The notes under the pieces: generated by a model | What the model was told of the DNA's origin: nothing | What the model saw: only the letters and a program-made list of their open reading frames with translations | The model's database searches: none | Part shown: piece after piece, positions 9,599-18,117 of the stretch | How the letters are laid out: every line of letters starts with the position of its first letter | How positions within the stretch are numbered: the stretch's first letter is position 1 | Translations under genes and position numbers: made by a program | NCBI GenBank assembly: GCA_037355855.1 | Contig: CM074766.1 | Span: 2,170,001 to 2,234,000, forward strand | Reading direction: 5' to 3' | From: Pseudo-nitzschia pungens | Taxonomy: Eukaryota; Bacillariophyta; Bacillariophyceae; Bacillariales; Bacillariaceae | Length of the DNA: 64,000 bases

Positions 9599-12542
9599 GA
9601 TCAGAAGGAAACCTAGTCTGTCGCAAGGAAGGAAGAGTTGCCGGAGCTGATTTGGTGGAAACATTGGCATGGCTCAAATCACTGACACTAGCATCATGGC
9701 TGGAGGAGAATGCAATTGCAGCAACTCCAAGCCTCAATGCAGAGGCTGCATCTTCCCCACCACCGGCAGCAGGAACTGCAGTTGAGGACTCAGGAGAGGC
9801 CACAGGGAGGTCACCTGCCATGGCATCATGGGGAGGGTCAGGAACTTCAGGGGGAACAACAGGAGAGATACCAGGGGAGGCATCAGTCTTGGCCACATGG
9901 GTAGGATCACCGCCAGGAGGAACAGCGCCTGCAGGCGCTGAGGCCTGAACATCAGTGAGATTGGAAGTGCCGGTCGCTAAAGTATCCATGGATTGAGAAT
10001 CATCAAAGCCTCCACCACCACTGTCAGCACGGGCTTGGAGGTTAAAGTGCAAATCCAGATCAAAAGTGAGATCAGGAGCAAGGTCAACTGACAAGTCATC
10101 ATCAACAAGTTCCCAATCTCTTGCATCCCCATCACCAAAAAAGGGAAGAGAGTTATCCTGCATTGGATCTGCAGCAGGTTCAGTTTCCACAACACAATTG
10201 ACAGCAGCGTCCCAATGGTAAGCTTCCATTTCAGTCAAGCACTCAGAAGAGAACCATTGTCGAACACAAGAACCATAATGAGCTTCCAGTATAATAGGCA
10301 GGAAAGACAACATGGCCATTGCTTCAGCCTTGGTAGTGATATTGTACAAAGCAAGGATCTCGCCTCGGTATGAACTGGTATCGACAGAAAGAAAAAGAGG
10401 CCATGACCAATTGTCACGGGTTCTGATACCCAGAAGCACACTGCGCAGTGTCTTCAAACCCAGCCCTTGGCCCAGGTCAACTGGAAGATCAAGATCAACT
10501 ACCCCCAGAACAGGAGCAGTTTCATGGCTCTCAATAAATTTAGCTTGGCGGTGCTTAGCCTGGCGAACAGTCTTGAGCTTGGAGGGGGGAAGAGGTCTGT
10601 CAGAAGGATTGGTAGCTGTCTCAATAAACTTGTAGAATTTACCATCAGGTAAAGAGGCAATGTCTGAAGGTTTGCAACGGTTGAACTGGGCTTTGAGGAG
10701 CTTAACAGTTTGGGCGCGCTTTGTAGCATCACATAAAACATGTGCAGCCAGAACAGGATTGGGATCAGGAGTTCTGGAGTTGTCAAGGCTGATATTCTTC
10801 CTGATAACAGCAATAGGACATGCCTGAAACCTGGGATGAGTCTGAAGCAATTCGTTGTAGTGGTCAAGATCAAAACTCTGCATGTAAGATCCAAGGAGAA
10901 AGCCACAGGTGACAATAACTGGGGCCTGTATGTGGTCATATTTCAGGTCCATGTCACGGTCTCTGAGCCTCTGGAGCAATTGTGCTGAAAAGAGTTTCTC
11001 CAGGGAAGCACTGTGTCCCAAAAAGAAGCGTAGATGAGGAGCAGTTCTACTGCGAAGCCAGAGCTGAGCAACATACAATTCCAAGGTCTTCCTGTCAGGA
11101 AGAGTCGTCCAAAACTTGGTAACAGGCTTGGCCTTGGGGTTGAGCCTGGCTCTGGAGGGAAAAACATACAACACCAGGCGCTTGTCAACAGTCCATAGAA
11201 GATCCAAAGCTTCCTTGAGAGACTTGAGCAGCTCATCATATAGTTCCCCAGGGTGTTGTGACATCAACCGTGGAAGGGACAGAGTGACATAAGAACTATG
11301 AGAACACTTGGTTCCAGCAGTTACATCCACTGGAGCTCTAGAATCACTGGAGCAAACCCCTCGGCGTTGGAGGAAATGCCCAGCAGAGGAGGACAAGACA
11401 GTAGCATCACCACCACCAGGAAGAAAGGACACTGATTTGGAAGTGGAAGATTTGGAAGTGGAAGCATCATCAGCCACTGGTGGCGCAGGTGTAGGAGGTC
11501 GCTTCTTGAAATGCCAATGAGAACCAAGCACCTGATTGGCTGCCCACCATACTTTGCCTTCAGTGCTAGGCAAAAGGTTGCCCTCACAATAGAGGTCATC
11601 AAAACACTCAGGAGACATCTTGACCAAACCAATAAGACATTTCTTCAGAGCCTGGCCAGGTGGTTGCTTGGTCCAGGCTGGGGCAGAGCCTTGAAAGCAA
11701 GCAGAGGCAAGAGAGGCCAAGGAATCTACAGTGGCATTGCGCCAGTCTGGAGTGTCCGGAAAAACCTGAGAATAAACAGGAGGGATGGCAGTCCTGCATA
11801 TATCATGGATGGATTTCTTGTCAGTACCCTCCTTCTTGCTGAAAAAGTGTGTAGGGCTTGGACACCCAGCCCATAACCGGTTACCAGTTGGAGATTTTCG
11901 AAAGGCATGAATTGCAGATGGTATAGGAGACTTGCCAGAACAGGGACCCTTACCATAAAAACACCAGAAGAAGGAAGCGGAATGAGCCCTGTTGGCAGCA
12001 GCCAGGGCTTTCTGGCGCAGGGCATGTCGCTCTGCAGACGGTGTGTCAGAAAGAAATGCAAGAGTAGCTTGTTTCAGATTAGACTTGGAAGGAGAGACCT
12101 GGGAGGGAGGGTGCTTAGAGTCTGAGTGCTCAGAGCCGGGCTGACCATCCACGGACGTCTCACTGTTGGACTGCTCACTGCTGGGCTTCCCACTGTCGGA
12201 CGTCCCACTGGTGGACTTCCCACTGTTGGACTTCCCACTGGTGGACTTCCCACTGTCAGACTTCCCACTGTCGGACTGCCCACTGCCTGAATGCCCTGTG
12301 TCTGAATGCCCAGTGCCTGACTGCTCAGTGCGCATGTCAACATCATCTAGTGCACCAGTAGACACAGCAGAAGTGAAGGACATGTCATCATCGGAAGGGA
12401 GCGAATCCCTAGCTGGATGTGGAGAAGGAGGGGAACCAGCAGGTGGTCGGCGGGAAGGAGTCCCCATAAAGGCGCGTTTGTTTGAAGGAGTGGCATCCAA
12501 GGGAGGCCTTTTTCGCCTGGAAGCTGGCGGGGGAAGAGGCAT
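9591..12542 (-). CDS. LINE ORF1 protein
   Basis: The protein has about 983 residues from the ATG at 12542 (MPLPPPASRRKRPP); the frame is open further upstream to 12749, but that part lies over leader-like sequence. The N-terminus is basic and Pro-rich. It is followed by a low-complexity run of SDSGKS/TSGKS repeats (about residues 80-145). The large middle part (roughly 190-700) has Trp, Cys and aromatic residues and looks globular, and the C-terminus is acidic, then Ala/Gly/Pro-rich. No CCHC knuckles or RRM are recognised. In LINEs ORF1 generally binds the element RNA; that role is inferred from position only. The stop overlaps the ORF2 start. Confidence 0.85.
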   Translation of the reverse strand: MPLPPPASRRKRPPLDATPSNKRAFMGTPSRRPPAGSPPSPHPARDSLPSDDDMSFTSAVSTGALDDVDMRTEQSGTGHSDTGHSGSGQSDSGKSDSGKSTSGKSNSGKSTSGTSDSGKPSSEQSNSETSVDGQPGSEHSDSKHPPSQVSPSKSNLKQATLAFLSDTPSAERHALRQKALAAANRAHSASFFWCFYGKGPCSGKSPIPSAIHAFRKSPTGNRLWAGCPSPTHFFSKKEGTDKKSIHDICRTAIPPVYSQVFPDTPDWRNATVDSLASLASACFQGSAPAWTKQPPGQALKKCLIGLVKMSPECFDDLYCEGNLLPSTEGKVWWAANQVLGSHWHFKKRPPTPAPPVADDASTSKSSTSKSVSFLPGGGDATVLSSSAGHFLQRRGVCSSDSRAPVDVTAGTKCSHSSYVTLSLPRLMSQHPGELYDELLKSLKEALDLLWTVDKRLVLYVFPSRARLNPKAKPVTKFWTTLPDRKTLELYVAQLWLRSRTAPHLRFFLGHSASLEKLFSAQLLQRLRDRDMDLKYDHIQAPVIVTCGFLLGSYMQSFDLDHYNELLQTHPRFQACPIAVIRKNISLDNSRTPDPNPVLAAHVLCDATKRAQTVKLLKAQFNRCKPSDIASLPDGKFYKFIETATNPSDRPLPPSKLKTVRQAKHRQAKFIESHETAPVLGVVDLDLPVDLGQGLGLKTLRSVLLGIRTRDNWSWPLFLSVDTSSYRGEILALYNITTKAEAMAMLSFLPIILEAHYGSCVRQWFSSECLTEMEAYHWDAAVNCVVETEPAADPMQDNSLPFFGDGDARDWELVDDDLSVDLAPDLTFDLDLHFNLQARADSGGGGFDDSQSMDTLATGTSNLTDVQASAPAGAVPPGGDPTHVAKTDASPGISPVVPPEVPDPPHDAMAGDLPVASPESSTAVPAAGGGEDAASALRLGVAAIAFSSSHDASVSDLSHANVSTKSAPATLPSLRQTRFPSDHG

Positions 12543-12824
12543 GGTGGGGCAAGTATAGGCTGAATAGGTGTGTTGGCTCGGGCGCTGGTAGGCTGGCAGT
12601 GTTAACCTGTATGTATATATACAGATGGGTGTTTCCTGGAAACAGGGTACAGCAGCAACAACAAGGGTAACCTTGGTCTGGACAAGGAAAAGGTCCCTGG
12701 GGATCCAAAAAATATACTGGAGCACACCCACAAAAGTCACCGGGGACACTGGAAATTTTTGCTAAAAAACGAGCAAAATTTGTCTCACACTTGGAGCCCA
12801 AAAACTCTGCGCGGAAGAACTCTG

Positions 12825-13080
12825 CAAATCGTGTAGGCTTGTACTCGTACTTTGTACTCGTACTGTACTCGTAGCGTGAAAATTGTGCAAATTTGAACAA
12901 GTTTGCAACTACTACAAATCGAGTTGCAAAACGTGTAGGCTTGTAGGCTTGTACTCGTACTGTACTCGTGTAGGCTTGTACTCGTACTGTACTCGTAGCG
13001 TGAAAATTGTGCAAATTTGAACAATTTTGCAACTACTGCAAATCGTGTAGGCTTGTAGGCTTGCAAATTCGCGATTTGAA
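12825..13080. repeat. Repeats in LINE leader, array 1
   Basis: GTAGGCTTGTACTCGTACTG and TACTCGTAGCGTGAAAATTGTGC modules recur several times, each followed by CAAATTTGAACAA and GCAACTACT. Confidence 0.75.
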
Positions 13081-13104
13081 TTGAAATACAGCAGCCCCAG
13101 GGCA

Positions 13105-13990
13105 GCTTGGACCTTGAAAACAGGGGCTTTAGTAAGAACACTTAGGGACCAGGGGATATCAATGGCAGGGCACACTTAAAAGGCTCAGGAGGGAACTTGA
13201 AGTTCAAACTCGCGAGTACTTATAAGTGGAAACAGTATCCAGGGGCAATTGGCTTGAAAACAGGAACCGTGAGCGAGACACTTAGGGACCAGGAAAGCTG
13301 CCTGCTTGGAAACAAGGGGAATAATTAAGGGTAGAAACAGTATCCAGGAGCAATTGGCTTGAAAACAGGAACCTTGAGCGAGACACTTAGGGACCAGGGA
13401 AGCTGCTTGCTTGAAAACAGGGGCTTTAGTAGAAAAACCTAGGGACCAGGGGGAGGCTTGTGTCTTGAAAACAGTGTTGAACTTGAAGTTCAAGTTGGGG
13501 TTGCTTAATAGCGAAAACACTTAGGGAGCAGGGAACTCGCGAACACTTAGGGACCAGGGAAATTGTAGTCTTGAAAACAAGGGGCAATAGTAGCTGTAGT
13601 CTTGGAAACAAGAGTGCAATAAGTAGGAGGTACTTAGGGATCGGTTGGTCTTGGCTTGAAAAACAGGTGTAGTAGGGGGAGCCTTAAGCGAAAACACTTA
13701 GGGACTGGGGGGCTTGGCTAGGAAACAGGGTAGCTCTTAAGTGATTGACACTTATAAAAGCAGGGGGCAATTGGCTTGAAAATAAAGGAGAACTGGAAGA
13801 TATGCTTGCGCGAACTTGCAGATACTTAAGGATCAGCGAGTAGGAACCTTCTAGAAGGGGGGTGTATATGTGTTCGATCTTGAAGAATGTAGAACGTTAA
13901 GTAGGTTCGACCTTGAAGAATATAGAACGTTAAGTGGGTATCACTTAAGGGGCTTGGAAGACTGTATAGCGTTAAATAATAAGGTAGCTT
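13105..13990. repeat. Repeats in LINE leader, array 2
   Basis: A degenerate unit of roughly 45-110 bp recurs about eight times: a GGCTTGAAAACAGG-like block, then a variable spacer, then ACACTTAGGGACCAGG. Two neighbouring units (about 13240-13315 and 13345-13410) are almost identical. Arrayed leader monomers of this sort carry promoter activity in some LINEs. Confidence 0.7.
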
Positions 13991-14359
13991 GAAAACAGAT
14001 CGAAAAACAAACCAAGCTCGGAGACAAACTGAGCGTGGAGACTAACCGGAGCAGAGGCTGTAGAATTAGTACTGGGCTTGCTGTAGAAAATTATGTGTTG
14101 TTTTGTTGCCGAAGCTTGTTGTTGCCGATCGACCGACCGACAGGAAACAAGCAACCACAGCAACCAAAGGAAGCAAGGAGCAGCCAAACAAACAGCAGAA
14201 TCAGATAGGGGAGGTCTCTGTTAATAGTTGTAGTGCTTGGTGTTGTTGTAGGAGCTTTAGAAGTGAGTGAGATATCAAAGGGGAAAGTTGTGTAGAAATC
14301 TACGTGTTTTAAGTACTGGAACATCGGAACGTCGGACAAAATCGCGCGTCGCAAAATTG

Positions 14360-14380
14360 TATCCCTATGACATACTACTA
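14360..14380. repeat. Target-site duplication of the LINE, 5' side
   Basis: Exact 21-bp match to 3437-3457. It continues to the right into the original flank (CTTTGTATTAAGTCC). Confidence 0.9.
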
Positions 14381-14471
14381 CTTTGTATTAAGTCCGTTGG
14401 CAGTTGACAACGCATGTCTACGAAGAAGTAAGGTTACCATGTTACTGAAAGTAATATACTGACCTCCTGTT

Positions 14472-14564
14472 TTGGTTGGCATGTGTCCACCCTAAGTATT
14501 GAATATTCCGAGGCGCGCGCGCCGAGGAATATTCAATACTTAGGGTGAGACGCGTGCCAACCAA
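14472..14564. mobile_element. 93-bp palindromic hairpin (possible MITE)
   Basis: The arms run TTGGTTGGCATGTGTCCACC and on through CTAAGTATTGAATATTCC, mirrored on the right with only a few changes in the outer part. The inner 22 bases (14488-14509 against 14526-14547) are a perfect inverse. The centre is GC-only (GGCGCGCGCGCC). No flanking duplication is clear. Confidence 0.6.
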
Positions 14565-14575
14565 TCCAACTCCGA

Positions 14576-14677
14576 GTGGTCCCCAGAAGCAGCGCTGCAA
14601 CATCCCCTGCTCTTTCTCCAAGGCGCTAGCCGAGGGAAAAGAGCCGGGGATGTTACAGCGCTGCTTCTGGGGACCAC
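14576..14677. repeat. 102-bp inverted repeat (hairpin)
   Basis: GTGGTCCCCAGAAGCAGCGC with its extension GCAACATCCCC is mirrored by GGGGATGTTACAGCGCTGCTTCTGGGGACCAC on the right, giving about 30-bp arms with one mismatch around a loop of about 40 bases that is itself partly complementary. It starts 12 bases after the preceding hairpin. It could be a second MITE or a structured RNA gene; no gene is called. Confidence 0.6.
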
Positions 14678-15597
14678 GAGGAGGAGGTTAAGGAGGTTAG
14701 GTATATTAGTTGCGTAATCCGAAGTTTCAAGGTGAGCACAATGGAGGGGACTGTTGCCAGCAAGCGTTGCTTGCTGCTTGTTGCTGCTGCAGGGTGTTTT
14801 CGTTGCAAAAACTCTTGTCAGTACTGTATTTTGGATCCCGGTGCACAAAAACTTGTACTGCAATTTTACATATTCCTACATGAAAATTGGAGAATGTTAC
14901 TGAAGAAATAAGTTTGTTTTTTGTTGTGGGACTCTGTAGGTGAGCAGTACACAGTGTTGTGTAGGAGAGTAATGAGGGGACGATTTTCAGAGCAAACGAG
15001 TCGTGCGCACTCCCCTGCGTGCATTAAGAGAGATCCAACAGACAGGACTAATCGGCGTGTGCATTTTGTAGGTGGGACTGAAGATCTCAGTAGAATTAGT
15101 ACTGAGGGCTACATTTCTACATGGTGTTATTGTGTGAGCTTTTTTCTGGGATCCCACCACTGAATCCTCATAATTTCGAAACCGATCAGTTTTCAAAAGC
15201 AAATTTGCTGTCAACCATGGTGAAAGCCCAGTTCCCCTGCGCCTGTAAGTCCTCTGCCTAATGCGTCACCGTTGCTGCTGTTGCATCTGTTGCTGTTGCG
15301 TCTGTTGCTGCGACTGCTTGCTGCGACTGTGGCGGGCTGATGCATGTGGCGTTCTTGCTGTTTCCTATTCACTCACCCTCTGCTTATTTTTGCTTTCGAC
15401 CATGGAGAAGAGTTTTACTGGTACGTTGGAGCAGTTTTCGACCAACTGCTGCTTTGCTGTGCTGTGCTATGGTGGCTGCGTCATCTGCGCTGTGGTGGCT
15501 GCTGCGTCTGTGACTGCAATTTCTACAAGAAGTTTCAAGCTCCTGTTCTGTTCGACGGTGATACTCCAAATTCCTGTTCCCCTTCGATCCTGCGTTC
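14678..15597. other. Intergenic, no gene recognised
   Basis: Mixed sequence. From 15260 it is rich in GTTGCTGCTGTTG-type triplets, which produces a Cys-rich open frame on the plus strand that is judged an artefact of the triplet bias. Confidence 0.45.
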
Positions 15598-15765
15598 CAA
15601 ACTACAAGCACTGCCAGCTACGATCTTTGGAAATGGTGTATCCACCCCCGTCTGAACTACAAGCACTGCTAGCCACGATCTACGGAAATGGTGTATCCAC
15701 CCCCATCCAAACTACAAGAAGCACTGCAAGCTACGGTCTACGGAAATGGTGGTGTATCCACCCTT
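15598..15765. repeat. Three tandem copies of a roughly 55-60-bp unit
   Basis: The unit reads AACTACAAGCACTGCNAGCTACGATCT, then ACGGAAATGGTGTATCCACC and CCCGTC. Copies start at about 15600, 15654 and 15709; the third has small insertions (GAAG, GGT). Confidence 0.8.
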
Positions 15766-16112
15766 TGCAGGGATTTTGGCATCTACAGCCTCAATATTCA
15801 CCATGGTGTGCTCTCTGGCAAGAAATTGGTCTATTTGATCATTCTCAGCTTTATTTTGGCATATGCTTTGTCCCTCTCCGGTGAATGCCCTTGTGCGTTC
15901 TACAAGGATCAATGTGAACCAATTCTGAAGTAATGCAATTCATTACCAAAGAAATAACTCGATTACTAAAGAAATGACTCTCATTTTTTCCGTTGTGCGC
16001 GCTTTTTCAAATTATTACTTAGGTGCGAGTGCACGTGCTCATCCGAGAAAACTTCAGATTACCATAGTAATAGCAACAATATTAGCGACAATAGCGTTGT
16101 TCGGGGCAATCT
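15766..16112. other. Intergenic, no gene recognised
   Basis: No supported gene. A short plus-strand frame through 15933 includes a hydrophobic stretch but starts inside the tandem repeat and has no supporting feature. Confidence 0.4.
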
Positions 16113-16646
16113 GGAACGTTATGGAAAAAAGTTTTTTTGGAAAATTTCCATATTCACGCGCATTGTATGCGCCGACTATTCTCAAAAATCTCAGGGTCAC
16201 TAACTATAATTTTAATTATACTGAGCGACCATAATTTAACCGTTTTAAACCGAAATCTTGGTCCTCAACGACTGTCCTCAAAACATGTCCTCAACGATTT
16301 TGTCCTCAACAGCTTGTCCTCAACCATTTTGTCCTCAACAATTATGTCCTCAACGTTTTGTCCTCAACCTCAACGTTGAAGTCATAGAGGTTGAGGACAA
16401 AACGTTGAGGACATAATTGTTGAGGACAAAATGGTTGAGGACAAGCTGTTGAGGACAAAATCGTTGAGGACATGTTTTGAGGACAGTCGTTGAGGACAGT
16501 TTTGAGGACAGTTTTGAGGACAATCGTTGAGGACACTCTACCGTTAAAGGGATATACAACAAAAAACAGCAGTTAAAAACTTTTATGGCGTGAAACGCGC
16601 ATGAATATGGAAATTTTCTCAAAAAAACTTTTTTCCATAATGTTCC
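16113..16646. mobile_element. Foldback element, 534 bp
   Basis: The outer inverted ends are about 55-60 bp: GGAACGTTATGGAAAAAAGT on the left, mirrored by CTTTTTTCCATAATGTTCC on the right, then both run into a TTTCCATATTCAYGCGC segment. Inside lies a second, larger inverted repeat made of tandem TTGAGGACA-type units (left arm about 16260-16370, right arm about 16386-16530) that pair almost perfectly. The whole can fold into one long hairpin with tandem-repeat arms, the hallmark of foldback transposons. No coding capacity and no clear target duplication. Confidence 0.75.
16260..16530. repeat. Inverted arrays of TTGAGGACA units
   Basis: At least seven CTCAACNNNTTTTGTC-like units on the left are mirrored by GTTGAGGACAAAATC-like units on the right, with a period of about 16-19 bp and variable spacers that are themselves complementary between arms. 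The right arm has about three extra units, indicating later unit gain. Confidence 0.85.
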
Positions 16647-18117
16647 TGAAATCTTCGGCCTTTCTTTTAAAAAATTATTGAATCCTCGTATGGATAAGCC
16701 TTACGTGTGACCGTGCGATTAGAATAAAATCCCATAATTACAGATTCTTTTAAAAACAATTTACTGTATCTTTTAGAATACCGTACGGTAGAGCATTATT
16801 TGGTGAACAACTTCAAGTTCTAAGAGCAGCTACAGGACGAGTTACTCACAACCGCAAAACTCGGAAGTTTGCGGATTTCACAATTTTTTGTCAAAACAAC
16901 CAAAATTGTTTGTGATTCAATACGGTGTAAGTGCAAGCAGTCATCACTCTGCAATATTGTTGTTGACTAGTCTGTTGGATAGGTGATGAGAATGCAGTCG
17001 ATGATGCCTTCGAAAATACCGAACATGGACGGAACGAGAGAAGCAATGAGAACGCATTCTGTGAGCTGAAAGAAAAAGGGGAGCACGAAGGAAATGCAAC
17101 AACATCCATCATTGGGCATTCCGGAAAGGAACAATAGCCTTATAAACAATCGAGAATGTCTTCCCGGGATACTCCTGAACAATCTGAATTATTCTTTAGC
17201 GGAGCTTTTGGTTTGTGATATTGGGTATTGACGTCCTCTCTGTCTCTGATTTGCGCTAGGCCACCAAACTTAGTGGATCTCTCGGAAAGCCTGAGCTGTC
17301 GAGATCTGTCTGTTCGGGTCCAACTTGCAACAAACGCGAAACAGGAGATGCAATGGCGCCGTCTAGCCGAGGAACAAGCCGCTCTGGAACAGTCGGTGTT
17401 TCTGCTTTCGATCTTTCGATGCGCTCCGAGCTAACTGCTTCGAGAATTGCTGACCAAAACCGACTATAAACACTGGAGTATAGAATTGCGAGCGCCAGCT
17501 GCAATGGTGCCTACGAAAACGAAGAGAACGAATGGCAATATCAGCTCGTGGCGGCCAGCATTTTTATTGTCGGATAGAGCATAGAGCAGACGGAGAAATA
17601 ATTTTGATTATGTGCTGGTCGAGAATACAAAATAGTGATCGAGGAGAGGTGGCAAAAGTGGCGTCCTCTGATAGTGGCAGAAAATAAAAAGCCGCCCCAA
17701 AAGGAAGAGGCATGGCCGCTACAACAACGTCCCAAACATATTGTCTCGGTCGAACCCCGTGGAATCGGTGCCGACAAAACAAACTTTCGGTCGGTGCGTA
17801 TCTTATCCGATGCAATTCTGTTCGTAGGAAATAAATATATAGGGAAAAGCAGTGATCGTAAGCCAATATATCACGGCTTTAATATAAATTATAAGTTACT
17901 TTTTGCTTCCCGCTACGTAGCTGTGATTGATTTTTCAAATAAGAACCTTGTAGCAATGAGAAGCGTATAATCTCGAACGAATATGTTTCTGAAACGAAAC
18001 TTTTTTATTGCGTGTGAAACGATTTAGAAGAGGAAAGACGACAGTATGGAAGCGCGCATGGCAGGCGAACATCTGGAGAAAAAAGAGCCATTTGTCGCTT
18101 TCATTCTGTGGAACGTT
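16647..18117. other. Intergenic, no gene recognised
   Basis: Several short open frames on both strands (60-110 codons) but none with a domain, good start context or consistent composition. It contains the downstream region of the minus-strand FAS1 gene ending at 18118. Confidence 0.45.

Larger units (their letters stand above)
3458..14359 (-). mobile_element. Full-length non-LTR retrotransposon (LINE), 10.9 kb
   Basis: The element is read on the minus strand and bounded by a 21-bp exact target-site duplication (3437-3457 and 14360-14380), as made by target-primed reverse transcription. In order it has a long repeat-bearing 5' leader (14359-12543), ORF1 (12542-9591), ORF2 with an AP-type endonuclease, reverse transcriptase, RNase H and C-terminal zinc finger (9598-3758), and a 3' tail of about 300 bp. 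The tail has no poly(A); it ends in a short ATTACTATTAC-type tract. Endonuclease plus RNase H places it near the I/Tad-like groups, but the clade is not resolved. The full length and intact duplication mean the insertion is not very old, yet ORF2 has one nonsense codon (7334-7336). Confidence 0.92.
12543..14359 (-). other. LINE 5' leader with internal repeats
   Basis: The 1.8-kb leader lies between the 5' target duplication and ORF1. It holds two repeat arrays, listed separately. It presumably contains the internal promoter, but no core promoter element was recognised. Short ORFs in it (for example 12785-13141 and 13185-13520 minus) simply follow the repeats and are not called. Confidence 0.7.

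Noticed and set aside
15261..15884. Cys-rich 207-codon plus-strand ORF
   Set aside because: Generated by GTTGCTGCTG-type triplet bias and then runs through a tandem repeat; no domain and no splice support.
16260..16530. CRISPR-like array of regularly spaced TTGAGGACA repeats
   Set aside because: The units are too short, spacers are complementary between two inverted arms, and the genome is eukaryotic; a foldback element explains it.
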